Origin: Bacillota bacterium
GTDB taxonomy: Bacteria > Bacillota > Sulfobacillia > Sulfobacillales > JAIMBI01
Direction: 5' to 3'
Assembly (NCBI GenBank): GCA_021846565.1
Contig: JAJZWS010000015.1
Coordinates: 1-55,165 of the forward strand
DNA: 55,165 nt
Positions 7,927 to 16,776 of this stretch are shown one piece after another. The position numbers and the translations under genes are program-made. The notes beneath the pieces were generated by a model, which saw only the letters and a program-made list of their open reading frames with translations, searched no databases and was not told the origin of the DNA. The stretch's first letter is position 1. Every line of letters starts with the position of its first letter.

Positions 7927-9267
7927 CTACAACTTCACCACACGGGCCACGGCCTCGGGGTCGGCCGGGGCGCGGCCCAGGGCGTTGCGGGTGTCCAGCA
8001 CCAGCCGCGCATGGCGGCGCACCAGGCCGTAGTCCACGTCAGAATGGTCCGTCGTGATCACGACGGCGTCGGCCCAGCGGAGCCGCTCCGGCGTGAGCGC
8101 CACGGCCGACAGGGTCCGGGGGAAGGCGGCCTGAGGCTTCACCGTCGGCACCTTGGGATCATGGTACACCACCAGAGCTCCGCGCGCGGTCAACACCTCC
8201 AGGACTTTGAGTGCCGGCGACTCGCGGGCATCGTTGCTGTCGCGCTTGTACGCCACCCCCAACAGCAGGATCCGCGCCCCCTTGAGCGACTTCTCCCCCT
8301 CATTCAGCATCGCCTGCAGTTTGTCCACGACAAAATACGGCATGCGCAGGTTGATGTCCCCCGCCAGTTCGATGAACCGCGTGGAAAAGTCGTATTCGCG
8401 CGCCTTCCACGCAAGATAAAACGGGTCTAAGGGGATACAGTGGCCCCCGACGCCCGGACCCGGGTAGAAGATTTGAATCCCGAAGGGTTTGGTGCCGGCG
8501 GCGTCCAGCACCTGCCACACATCAAGGCCCATGCGGTCGCACAACAGCGCCATCTCGTTCACCAGCGCGATGTTGACCGCGCGATACGTGTTCTCAAACA
8601 CTTTGGCCATCTCGGCCACCGCGGGCGACGACACCCGAATCACCTGGTCCAGCGACTGGCTGTAAAACAAGCGTCCCAGCTCGCCACAGGTGTCGGTGAC
8701 CCCGCCCACCAGCTTCGGCGTGTTGCGCGTGTGAAAGCGGGGGTTGCCGGGATCCACCCGCTCCGGGGAGAACGCCACAAACATCTGCCGCCCCACCTCA
8801 AGGCCGCTGGTTTCCAGGATGGGGCGCAACACCTCTTCGGTGGTGCCCGGATACGTCGTCGACTCCAACACCACCAACTGGCCGGGCCGCATCACCGACC
8901 GCACCCGCTCGGCCACCGCCAGAATATATGACAGATCCGGCTCTTTGTTGGGCGTAAGTGGCGTCGGCACGCAAATCACGATGACGTCCGCACGGGTCAA
9001 ATCCTGGTACCGCGTGGTGGCCGTGAGACGCCCGGCCGCGACCGCCTCCACCAAATCCCCGCTCGATACGTCGGGGATGTAGTTCTCGGCGCGATTGACT
9101 CGGGCCACCTTGTCGGCGTTGTCGTCCAGCCCCAGGACCTGAAAGCCGGCGCGTGACTGTTCCACCGCCAGCGGCAACCCCACGTAGCCCAATCCCACCA
9201 CGCCGACGACCGCCCGCCGCTCCGTCAGGCGCTCGGCCAAGGCTGCGGCGTCAGGACTCCAAGCCAT
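7927..9267 (-). CDS. wbpA: UDP-N-acetylglucosamine 6-dehydrogenase, WbpA-like
   Basis: A 446-residue UDP-glucose/GDP-mannose dehydrogenase-family enzyme. The NAD-binding motif VGVVGLGYVGLPLA starts near residue 22. The catalytic cysteine is Cys277 in GPGVGGHCIPLDPFYLAW, and the C-terminal domain begins near ILLLGVAYKRDSNDARESP. It oxidises the C6 hydroxyl of the UDP-sugar to a carboxylate. The GGHCIPLDPFYL form fits UDP-GlcNAc or UDP-GalNAc dehydrogenases rather than UDP-glucose dehydrogenase, in keeping with the neighbouring Wbp enzymes. Its start overlaps the upstream CapD-like gene by 17 bases. Confidence 0.9.
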   Translation of the reverse strand: MAWSPDAAALAERLTERRAVVGVVGLGYVGLPLAVEQSRAGFQVLGLDDNADKVARVNRAENYIPDVSSGDLVEAVAAGRLTATTRYQDLTRADVIVICVPTPLTPNKEPDLSYILAVAERVRSVMRPGQLVVLESTTYPGTTEEVLRPILETSGLEVGRQMFVAFSPERVDPGNPRFHTRNTPKLVGGVTDTCGELGRLFYSQSLDQVIRVSSPAVAEMAKVFENTYRAVNIALVNEMALLCDRMGLDVWQVLDAAGTKPFGIQIFYPGPGVGGHCIPLDPFYLAWKAREYDFSTRFIELAGDINLRMPYFVVDKLQAMLNEGEKSLKGARILLLGVAYKRDSNDARESPALKVLEVLTARGALVVYHDPKVPTVKPQAAFPRTLSAVALTPERLRWADAVVITTDHSDVDYGLVRRHARLVLDTRNALGRAPADPEAVARVVKL

Positions 9268-11197
9268 GCGTCTCTCCTCTCAGGTCAGCCTGCCGGGCGG
9301 CGGTGGGCAACGTGGCCACCCGGTCGGCGCGGTTGGGCCGGTACTCCGGCACCAGCCGCGTCAGCGCCGTCAGCACGGCCTCGTCCTGGCCCGCTTCGGC
9401 CAAGCCCAAAAGCTCGTCCAGCCGGCTCAGCACCTCCTGGCGATGGCCCGCCTCCTGCCGTGCGATGAAAATCCGCTCATGGCGGCTCACCCGGGCGCGG
9501 TCGTCGCCCGTGAGCAGTTCTTCGTAAAGCTTCTCACCCGGGCGCATCCCCACGATTTGAATATCGATGTCGTCGCCGGGGACGAGCCCGGAGAGCCGGA
9601 TGAGGTTCATGGCCAGGTCCAGAATGCGAATCGGCTCCCCCATGTCCAGCACGAAAATTTCGCCGCCGCGTCCCATGGCACCCGCCTGGATGACCAGCTG
9701 AGCCGCCTCGGTGGCGGTCATGAAGTACCGCACCATCTCGGGGTGCGTCACCGTCACCGGGCCGCCGGCGCGGATCTGCTGTTCGAAAATCGGCACCACG
9801 CTGCCACGGCTGCCCAGCACATTGCCAAACCGCACCGATACAAATTTGGTGTGGCGGGCTTGCTCCGCCAGGGCCGACATCAGAAGCTCCCCCGCGCGCT
9901 TGGTGGCCCCGTACACGCTGGTGGGATTGACCGCCTTGTCGGTCGATATAAAAACCAGGCGGTCCACGTGGTACCGCTCCGCCAGGTCGGCCACGTGCCA
10001 AAGGCTGCCCACGTTGTTGCGCAACGCCTCGTCCGGCTGCGCTTCCATGAGCGGCACGTGCTTGTGGGCCGCCGCATGAAAAATGACATCGGGGCGCTCG
10101 CGTTCAAACAGCCGCTCCAGGTGGGGCTTGTCCCGAAGGTCCGCCACCAGCGGCACGGCCGCCACGGTGGGAAACAAGCGGGCCACATCCCGGTGGATGT
10201 CAAAGACGCTCGTTTCGTCCAGCCCCAGCAGCAACAGCCGTGCCGGATCGAAGCGCGCAACCTGGCGAGCCAACTCGGACCCGATGGATCCCCCGGCGCC
10301 GGTGACCAGCACCGTGCGGCCCGTGATGTATCCCGCAATCTCGGCCAAATCAATGTGCGCCGGCTCCCGCTGCAGCAAGTCTTCAATCTCGACGTCCCGG
10401 ATCTGGCTGACGCGCACCTGGCCGTCAATCATCTGGTTGACACCGGCCACCACGCGCACCCGAAGCGCCAGTCGGCGCGCCTCCTCCACCACCGTGCGCA
10501 GCACCCGCCCCTCGACGGATGGCATGGCCACGATGATTTGGTCCACCGGGCCACTGGTGGGTCCCTCGAGGTCGACGGCGCCCACGACCGCTTGCAGGTC
10601 GACCAGCCGCCCCAGCACGCGGAGCGTGCCCATCTGCATGCCCTGCTTCTGGGGATCGTCGTCCAAAAAACCGACCGCGTGGCCCACCTCGGGATGGCGC
10701 TCCATTTCGGCCGCCACCATCTGACCCATTTTGCCAGCGCCCAAGATGAGTACCTGCGACTGGTTGAACCGGCGGCCGCGCCACACCAGATCGGTCATGG
10801 ACCGGCGCACAAAGCGCGTGCCGCCCATCAGGAGAAGTCCCAAGAGCCAATACAGCGCAAAGACGGCCCGCGGATAATGCGCGCCGCCGTTTGCGAAAAT
10901 TCCCAGGGTAAACCACATGGCCGACAAACTGATGGCGACGATCAACAGGAGCGCGTCGCGCGCCGAGGCATACTGCCACAGGCGATGGTAAATCCGCATG
11001 CCCCAGAAGATGGCCACGGCGCCCACCGTGAAGAGGGGCAGCGCATGCAGATAAGGCACCAAATAGGCGGACGGCACATGCGGCGTGTCGAAGCGCAGAT
11101 AAAACGCAAAGTAGACCGCGACGTTCACCAACGCCGCGTCCAACAGCATGTTCAGGACCATGCGCGTATACCGGCGCCCCCGCTCGGTGAACGTCAC
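9251..11197 (-). CDS. CapD/WbpM-like UDP-sugar 4,6-dehydratase with membrane domain
   Basis: A 648-residue two-part protein. The first ~150 residues contain about four to five membrane helices, starting at MVLNMLLDAALVNVAVYFAF. A CoA-binding-like Rossmann segment follows (LILGAGKMGQMVAAEM). The C-terminal half is an SDR-extended domain with VLVTGAGGSIGSELARQV, STDKAVNPTSVYGATKR and FVSVRFGNVLGSRGSVVP. WbpM/FlaA1 members remove water from UDP-GlcNAc to give the 4-keto-6-deoxy sugar. The GTG start at 11197 is chosen because an AGGGGGG tract precedes it and it gives the usual N-terminus. This is the first gene of the operon. Confidence 0.9.
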   Translation of the reverse strand: MTFTERGRRYTRMVLNMLLDAALVNVAVYFAFYLRFDTPHVPSAYLVPYLHALPLFTVGAVAIFWGMRIYHRLWQYASARDALLLIVAISLSAMWFTLGIFANGGAHYPRAVFALYWLLGLLLMGGTRFVRRSMTDLVWRGRRFNQSQVLILGAGKMGQMVAAEMERHPEVGHAVGFLDDDPQKQGMQMGTLRVLGRLVDLQAVVGAVDLEGPTSGPVDQIIVAMPSVEGRVLRTVVEEARRLALRVRVVAGVNQMIDGQVRVSQIRDVEIEDLLQREPAHIDLAEIAGYITGRTVLVTGAGGSIGSELARQVARFDPARLLLLGLDETSVFDIHRDVARLFPTVAAVPLVADLRDKPHLERLFERERPDVIFHAAAHKHVPLMEAQPDEALRNNVGSLWHVADLAERYHVDRLVFISTDKAVNPTSVYGATKRAGELLMSALAEQARHTKFVSVRFGNVLGSRGSVVPIFEQQIRAGGPVTVTHPEMVRYFMTATEAAQLVIQAGAMGRGGEIFVLDMGEPIRILDLAMNLIRLSGLVPGDDIDIQIVGMRPGEKLYEELLTGDDRARVSRHERIFIARQEAGHRQEVLSRLDELLGLAEAGQDEAVLTALTRLVPEYRPNRADRVATLPTAARQADLRGETHGLES

Positions 11198-11231
11198 CCG
11201 TAGAACCCCCCTGTCTCCACGTCGAGGTTCG

Positions 11232-11237
11232 ATTATA
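11232..11237 (-). promoter_or_regulatory. Candidate -10 box for the glycan operon
   Basis: A perfect TATAAT on the minus strand lies 35 bases upstream of the GTG start of the CapD-like gene. The -35 position (about 11255-11260) reads ACTAGA, a poor match, so an activator or another sigma factor may be needed. Confidence 0.5.
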
Positions 11238-11376
11238 CCGCACGTCGCGGCCGGTCTAGTGCGCACGTCGTCCGGCCTAGCCACCGCCGCCCGATGGGGC
11301 GGTTCTCCGGCGCGCGCCGGTATGCCATTTTGTGTCTTTTTCAATGACTATGCTCGTCGCAAGGTTCGCCCAACAC

Positions 11377-11405
11377 TTGCGATAGCGGCAACGCCTTCGT
11401 ATACT
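11377..11405 (+). promoter_or_regulatory. Upstream member of a tandem promoter pair (P1)
   Basis: TTGCGA (11377-11382) and TATACT (11400-11405) with a 17-base spacer make a near-consensus housekeeping promoter. The 12-mer CCTTCGTATACT that contains the -10 box is repeated exactly 101 bases downstream in P2. Confidence 0.7.
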
Positions 11406-11477
11406 CGCCGTGGTGTCGATCCTGGCGCAGCCCGACTGGGGCGGCGGCCGACGGGTGTGAATGTTCGGTCGACTTGC

Positions 11478-11506
11478 TTGCCGGACTTGTAAGCCCTTCG
11501 TATACT
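11478..11506 (+). promoter_or_regulatory. Downstream member of a tandem promoter pair (P2)
   Basis: TTGCCG (11478-11483) and TATACT (11501-11506) are separated by 17 bases. It shares CCTTCGTATACT with P1. Transcription from here would give a leader of about 235 bases before the lipoprotein start at 11748. Confidence 0.7.
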
Positions 11507-11747
11507 TACCAGCGATGCCAAGGTGCGCGGGATAGGTTGGCACGCGCCGTGCGGCCCGAAGCGGACCCTTGCAGGAATTCCGGGCCACCGAGTCGAATAC
11601 CAGTCGCGATCCACACGAGGTATCGTCTCAACACGCACCTTGGTGGATGTGGCCCAACGACCCGATTCCCTCGGATTTCCGTCGCATTCCGTGCGATTCC
11701 GTCCCGATCCGGGTTCTGTTTCCTTGACTTTCGGAGGGAGGATCGCG
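11507..11747 (+). other. Long 5' leader of the peptide-binding lipoprotein gene
   Basis: About 240 bases lie between promoter P2 and the ATG. No convincing gene is present. The last third carries repeated ATTCCGT-like motifs (around 11680-11705). I could not match it to a known riboswitch. The ribosome-binding site GGAGGGAGG closes the leader. Confidence 0.5.
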
Positions 11748-13460
11748 ATGAGTTTGATTCCCAACTCGAAGCTGGGGCGCTGGGCGTTTGCGGGCATTGG
11801 CTCGCTGGGCCTGCTGCTGGCCGCCTGTGGCGGCACCCCGGCGGCCACCGGCACGGTGCCGAAGCAAATCACCCTGGTGGGCGACGTCGCCTCGAACCCC
11901 ACCTGGTGGTTCTCGGTAACGCCGGTGTCGTTTAATTCGACGTCCAACTTTGCCACCAGCTACATGTATCAGGGATTGCTCTGGATTTCGAAAACCGACA
12001 CGATCAACTACAGTCGGTCCATCGCCAGCAGCATCACGCCCAGCAAGAACGACACGGTGTACACGATCCAGCTGAACCCCAAGTGGAAGTGGTCCAACGG
12101 TCACCCCGTGACCGCCGCCGACTGCGTATACGCGTGGGATCTGGCCCACTGGTCCGCTGCCAAGGGGGCGCCGTGGGTCGACAGCAACGTCGGCTCGCAC
12201 TCCTTTGACGAAATCACGAACGCGGTGGCCACGGGCACCCACACGCTGGTCGTGACGGTGGCCGCGCCCATCAGCCCGCTGTACGTGGAGCTGGCGTCGC
12301 TCGGCTACCTGTCCCCAGTACCCAGGTTCGCGGTGGACAAATACTCGAACCACAACCAGGAGCTCAGCTACCTGGAGAAGATTGGGGTCAACCCAAGCAA
12401 CCCGCTGTTCCAAATCGTCGACGGTCCGTACTACCCGTCCAAGGTGGTCAAGAACCAGTACACGATCATGAAGGCCAACCCGAACTACGCGGGGCACAAG
12501 GCCGCTATCAAGACCATTGTGTTCCAGGACGAGGCCACCGCGGCGTCAGAGTTCGCGGCTACCAAGACCGGTCTGTTTGCGCAGACTGCGCCCGGCTCCG
12601 CGTACTACACCGCCGGCAAGCAGATCAAGGGCTACTTGCAAAAGCCGGTGCCGTACAACTACGGCTTCCAGATGATTGAACCCAACTACTCATCCCAAGC
12701 GCCGGTGATTGGCGGCTTGTTTAACCAGCTGTACTTTCGCCAGGCGATGCAGATGGGCATCAACCAGCCCGCGATGATCAAAGCGTTCTACCACGGCTAC
12801 GGCGTCCCCGAGTGGGCCCCGGTGCCGCGGCTGCCGGCGAGCCCGTTCTATGACACCGCCACCAAGGGCTATGCCTACAACCCGACAGCCGGGTTGAAGC
12901 TGATGGAGTCGCACGGCTGGACTCTGAACAGCAACCACGTCCTCACCCGCAACGGGGTGACCCTGAGCTTCACCATGATGGTGACGTCAGGGTCCACGAC
13001 CATGACCAACGTGGCGCAGTACATGAAGACCACGTGGGCCAAAGAGGGCATCGACGTCCATCTGGACCTCCTGCCGTTCAACCAGCTCATCACCTTCGTG
13101 ACTACGCCGTCCGACGCCAACAAGTGGACGCTCACCTGGTGGGGCGGATGGAGCACGGGACTGGGCTTCCCGCCGCTGTCGCTGTATGAGACCGGCGCGG
13201 CCAACAACTTCGGTGGGTTTGCCAGCCCGAGCCTGAACGCCCTGGCGCTGGCGACGTACCGTCCGGGAACCATCGCGCAGGTGTACGCACGCGTGCACGC
13301 CTACGATCTGGCCGCGGCGCACGACCTGCCGGTCCTGCTGCTGCCGGAGACGACGCCCGCCTACCAGCTGGTGAAGCCGTGGCTGCACGGCGTGGAGAAG
13401 TACTCCGTGCCCATCGACGCTTACCAGGAGCTGTGGCGCTGGACGGTTACCGCCCAGTAG
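11748..13460 (+). CDS. Peptide/solute-binding lipoprotein of an ABC importer (SBP_bac_5, OppA/DppA type)
   Basis: A 570-residue extracellular binding lipoprotein. The signal peptide ends in lipobox LLLAAC, with Cys27 as the lipid anchor. The mature part has SBP_bac_5 features: YQGLLW early, a WKWSNGHPVTAADCVYAWDLA stretch (the family signature) near residue 110, and KLMESHGW plus GIDVHLDLLPFNQ in the C-terminal lobe. No permease or ATPase gene is present in the window, so the partner transporter must be elsewhere. Two tandem promoters, a strong Shine-Dalgarno site and a perfect terminator suggest high, monocistronic expression. Confidence 0.92.
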   Translation: MSLIPNSKLGRWAFAGIGSLGLLLAACGGTPAATGTVPKQITLVGDVASNPTWWFSVTPVSFNSTSNFATSYMYQGLLWISKTDTINYSRSIASSITPSKNDTVYTIQLNPKWKWSNGHPVTAADCVYAWDLAHWSAAKGAPWVDSNVGSHSFDEITNAVATGTHTLVVTVAAPISPLYVELASLGYLSPVPRFAVDKYSNHNQELSYLEKIGVNPSNPLFQIVDGPYYPSKVVKNQYTIMKANPNYAGHKAAIKTIVFQDEATAASEFAATKTGLFAQTAPGSAYYTAGKQIKGYLQKPVPYNYGFQMIEPNYSSQAPVIGGLFNQLYFRQAMQMGINQPAMIKAFYHGYGVPEWAPVPRLPASPFYDTATKGYAYNPTAGLKLMESHGWTLNSNHVLTRNGVTLSFTMMVTSGSTTMTNVAQYMKTTWAKEGIDVHLDLLPFNQLITFVTTPSDANKWTLTWWGGWSTGLGFPPLSLYETGAANNFGGFASPSLNALALATYRPGTIAQVYARVHAYDLAAAHDLPVLLLPETTPAYQLVKPWLHGVEKYSVPIDAYQELWRWTVTAQ

Positions 13461-13478
13461 CTGATGGACCCGCTTCTA

Positions 13479-13525
13479 AGAAACCGCCCTCCCACAGGAG
13501 GGCGGTTTCTCTGTCCCCTTTTTGA
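13479..13525 (+). terminator. Strong rho-independent terminator
   Basis: A perfect 14-bp stem (13479-13492 with 13497-13510) with loop CACA is followed after a few bases by a T-rich tract ending in TTTTT at 13519-13523. It lies 18 bases past the stop of the binding lipoprotein. Confidence 0.92.
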
Positions 13526-13592
13526 AGCATCGCGCGCGGAGCCGCCGCCCGCTTGCTGGCACCTGGCCCAGGCAAATGCGCTGTCGCCGCCG

Positions 13593-14933
13593 TCAGGACA
13601 ACGGGAGGCTTGGGCGGCCCGGCGTCAGCGCGGCCTGGCGCGTCCACCAGTCGGCCATGGCCAGGACACGCTGGTCGGCGCCCGGCACCCCCACGATCTG
13701 CAGTCCCGTCGGCAGTCCCTCGGCGGACTCACCCATGGGCACGGATACCGCGGGAAAGCCCAGCACGCTGGCGGGTAGCGTCAGCGACACCAGCGCTTCC
13801 CACACGCTCGTGGCTCCCCGAGGCAGCCGGACGCGGTCTTCCCCGACCCGGGGCGCCACCACGCCCACCGTGGGGAGCACCATGACGCCGGCGCCCATGC
13901 GCCGCCGATACTGGGCGATCAGATGGCGACGCTCCGCCTGGGCCGCCAGATAGTCCACGGCCGAGACGTCGCGGCCCTCCTCCAGCCGGGCGGCCAGGTT
14001 GCCTCCCAGCTGGGATCGGCGGGGGCCTTCCAGCACTCGACGGTGGACCAAGAACGATTCTGGCCGCCGCACCGCCAAAAACACATCGCGCCAGTGCGCC
14101 CATGGGTCGAGCATCATGGGCTCCACCCGGCATCCTGCCGCCTCCAGCACGCCTAGGGCGTGTGCCCATGCGCGCGCAACGTCGGCGTCGAGACGTCCCG
14201 ACCAATAGGCGTCCGGCACCAGCACCGGGACGCGTGCGCCGGCGTTCCATGCATCCTGGTCCCTGACCGCGCCGCCCATACTGCCAAACAGCGCGGCCGC
14301 GTCAGCGACGGAATGGGCCAGCGGTCCCACCGTATCGAAGGACGGCGCCAGGGCCATAATGCCCGTCGTGGGCAGCGCACCAAACGTGGGTTTGAAGCCC
14401 ACCACCCCGCACAGCGCGGCGGGAATGCGAATCGACCCGGCGGTGTCGGTCCCCAGCCCCCCCATGGCCATGCCCGCCGCCACGGCGGCCGCGGTACCTC
14501 CGGAGGACCCCCCGGGAATGCGACTGGAGTCCCAGGGATTGGTGGTGGGGGCGGTGATGACCCCGAAGGCCAATTCTTCCGTGTTGGTTTTCCCCAAAAG
14601 CACCGCGCCCGCCTCGCGCCAGCGGCGAACCACGGCCGCGTCGCGCGCGGGGCGCATCCGGTACGCCCGCGAACCCCCGGTGGTGGGCATGCCGGCCACG
14701 TCGGCCAGATCCTTCACCACCAGCGGCGCCCCTGACCAGGCACCCGGTCCGGGTGCCCGTGCCTGACGCTCCACCGCCCCGCGGTCGTAGTGCAAAAACG
14801 CGTGCACCCGAGGCTCCCAGCATTGGATGGCATGATCCGCCTGCTTCCACAGCGCGTACGGTGCAAGCCGCCCGGCCCTTATAGCACGCTCAGCCGCCTG
14901 CCAGTCGGGCCATTCATCCGAGAACACCGGCAA
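13593..14933 (-). CDS. Amidase-signature family hydrolase (GatA-like)
   Basis: A 446-residue amidase-signature enzyme. The Ser-cisSer-Lys triad is visible as Lys in PLVVKDLADVAG, cis-Ser in PGGSSGGTAAAVAAG and nucleophilic Ser in GTDTAGSIRIPAA. The family hydrolyses amide bonds of varied substrates. No gatB or gatC is adjacent, so this is probably a stand-alone amidase rather than the Glu-tRNA(Gln) amidotransferase subunit. Its start overlaps the end of the HD-GYP gene by 20 bases, so the two are co-transcribed and probably translationally coupled. The substrate is unknown. Confidence 0.9.
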   Translation of the reverse strand: MPVFSDEWPDWQAAERAIRAGRLAPYALWKQADHAIQCWEPRVHAFLHYDRGAVERQARAPGPGAWSGAPLVVKDLADVAGMPTTGGSRAYRMRPARDAAVVRRWREAGAVLLGKTNTEELAFGVITAPTTNPWDSSRIPGGSSGGTAAAVAAGMAMGGLGTDTAGSIRIPAALCGVVGFKPTFGALPTTGIMALAPSFDTVGPLAHSVADAAALFGSMGGAVRDQDAWNAGARVPVLVPDAYWSGRLDADVARAWAHALGVLEAAGCRVEPMMLDPWAHWRDVFLAVRRPESFLVHRRVLEGPRRSQLGGNLAARLEEGRDVSAVDYLAAQAERRHLIAQYRRRMGAGVMVLPTVGVVAPRVGEDRVRLPRGATSVWEALVSLTLPASVLGFPAVSVPMGESAEGLPTGLQIVGVPGADQRVLAMADWWTRQAALTPGRPSLPLS

Positions 14934-16338
14934 CCCCCTCGCCCGAACCAGCGACGGGCACGGACCCCGACCGCACCAGTTCGGCCAGCGCCTCGACAGC
15001 GTCGCCGGCCAGTTGCCGCCCGGCCTCCGGCATCATCAGCCCCAGCGCCTCTTCCGGGGTCATACTGGCCTTGTACGGGCGCGCCGAGGTGAGCGCATCG
15101 AACACATCCGCGACCGCCACCACCGTGCCCATCGCGGGAATGTCCGCGCCAGCGAGCCCGCGATGGTAGCCGGATCCGTCCAGGCGTTCGTGGTGGGCGG
15201 CGGCGGCGGCCGCCACCCGGTTTAACGTTCCCACCGCGGAGAGCGGCGACAAAATTTCGGCCGTCAGAGCGGGGTGCTCCTGCACCGCGCGGAACTCCTC
15301 GGCCGTGAGGCGGCCGGGCTTGTCCAGGATCAGGTTGGAGACCCCCAGCTTGCCCAGGTCGTGATAGAACCCGGACAATACGGTTTCTTGCACCACGGCG
15401 GGCTCCCACCCCATCTGGGCCGCCAGGCGACCGGCATAAAGCGCCGTGCGCTCGGAGTGGTGCTCGGTCCAGGGTGACTTCCGGTCCACGATCTCGGCAA
15501 ACACCTCGGCCATGGGCACCAAACCCGCCTCCAGCGAGAGCGCATCCCCGGCCGGCTCCATGGGGGCAACACGGTCTAAGTCCTCAGGACCGCGGACGGC
15601 GGCCAGCTCGTCGAAGAAGTTTGGCTGGCGGCTTATCGACAGGAACGCCTCGGCCAGCTCGGGGTCGAACCACGTCCCCCGGCGCGCGCGCACCACATCG
15701 CGGGCCACCTGGGCGCCGCCGCGACTCCACGCAATTTCCGTCTGCTGGGCCAAGTTCGCGATGCGGGCCAACAACGGAATGGCCGGTCCGGCCAAACCCA
15801 GCGGATACCCCGAACCATCCCAGTGCTCGTCGAGGTTCAAGACGGCATCGGGCACCAGGTTGTCCCACCCCAGGCGACGCACCAGCTGCGCTCCCGTCGT
15901 GCAGCGTTCCCGCACCAGCTCGCGGGCAGCCCCGGGTCCGTGCCGTCCGAGCACCGCCAGCTGGCGGATCCGCCGACCCAAAGACCCACCCCGGGCGGCC
16001 GTGTGCACCGCAAACTGGGCCGCACGGTGCCAGCGCGACCAATTGACCATCCTCAGATCTCGCTTGGCCGCGCGGTCGTCGGTCCCAAACCACGAAGACA
16101 TATGGTGGGCCGTCGCGGAGCAGCCCGTATCCTTCAACAGGACGGCATAAAATAACTGGTGACGGGTGTCGGCATCCAAGACCAGCACGTTGGCCATTTG
16201 CATCGCGATCCAGCAAGCGCGCAACGAATGCCCCAGCGGCTCTCCTTCACCCAAGTCCAATGCGCGGGACAGCGTAGCAATCACCCTGGCGCGGGTGAGC
16301 GGGCCCTCTCGGTCAAGCTGCAAACGACCGCCGTCCAC
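14914..16338 (-). CDS. Tandem HD-GYP-type phosphohydrolase, probable cyclic-di-GMP turnover or sensing
   Basis: About 474 residues with two HD-GYP-like halves. The C-terminal half has a complete set: HHSERTALYAGRLA, FYHDLGKLGVSN and HHERLDGSGYHRGLAGADIP, followed by VVAVADVFDALTSARPYK. The N-terminal half keeps a DGSGYPLGL motif but has LLKDTGCS where the HD dyad should be, so it is likely inactive or regulatory. The active half would degrade cyclic di-GMP or a related dinucleotide. The GTG at 16338 is preferred because AAGGGGGG lies upstream. A GTG at 16380 is the longer alternative. Confidence 0.88.
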   Translation of the reverse strand: MDGGRLQLDREGPLTRARVIATLSRALDLGEGEPLGHSLRACWIAMQMANVLVLDADTRHQLFYAVLLKDTGCSATAHHMSSWFGTDDRAAKRDLRMVNWSRWHRAAQFAVHTAARGGSLGRRIRQLAVLGRHGPGAARELVRERCTTGAQLVRRLGWDNLVPDAVLNLDEHWDGSGYPLGLAGPAIPLLARIANLAQQTEIAWSRGGAQVARDVVRARRGTWFDPELAEAFLSISRQPNFFDELAAVRGPEDLDRVAPMEPAGDALSLEAGLVPMAEVFAEIVDRKSPWTEHHSERTALYAGRLAAQMGWEPAVVQETVLSGFYHDLGKLGVSNLILDKPGRLTAEEFRAVQEHPALTAEILSPLSAVGTLNRVAAAAAAHHERLDGSGYHRGLAGADIPAMGTVVAVADVFDALTSARPYKASMTPEEALGLMMPEAGRQLAGDAVEALAELVRSGSVPVAGSGEGVAGVLG

Positions 16339-16503
16339 GGGGCGCCCCCCTTTTTCTCCTGATGGGGTGAGGTTCGCCACGCGCCGGAGGAGTCCTGCCC
16401 GACGGTGCCCTCAATCCCAAGCGAGCGGGGACGGTCCGGCCACCATCCCCACTCGCTGACTCCCACTTACGCTGGTTCGGGCTCGAGGGATCGTCGCCCA
16501 GCA

Positions 16504-16776
16504 TCACCAGGCATTTTGCTCGCGCTTCAGCCGCACCTCCCACCCAGAGCGGAGCCAGCGATAGTCAATCACCCCGTGATCTTGGAGAAACAGCACTGAG
16601 GCATATACGTCCGCATGCGCCAGGCGTTGCGCCGGCACGATGCGCGACAACCGAACCCACTGTCCGCGGTACCTAAGACAGGCCGCCACAATGCGGGTCA
16701 TCACCCGCACGCGGGGGCGGATGGCCCGCTTGAGTCCCATGCCGGGATGCACCAGCGCCATTGTGTTGCGATTCAT
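16504..16776 (-). CDS. Small hypothetical protein, winged-helix-like
   Basis: A 90-residue basic protein starting at an ATG preceded by GGGGAGGG. The C-terminal half (RLAHADVYASVLFLQDHGVIDYRWLRSG) looks like a small winged helix with a recognition helix and a beta wing ending in WEVRLKRE. It could be a small DNA-binding protein. I do not recognise a family. It precedes the HD-GYP gene on the same strand by 165 bases. Confidence 0.55.
   Translation of the reverse strand: MNRNTMALVHPGMGLKRAIRPRVRVMTRIVAACLRYRGQWVRLSRIVPAQRLAHADVYASVLFLQDHGVIDYRWLRSGWEVRLKREQNAW

Noticed and set aside
9266-11203. 645-codon plus-strand open frame
   Set aside because: It is fully antisense to the CapD-like gene, and the product is His/Arg/Gln-rich with no recognisable domain.
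11628-12497. 289-codon minus-strand open frame
   Set aside because: It is antisense to the binding lipoprotein, which has a clear signal peptide and family match.
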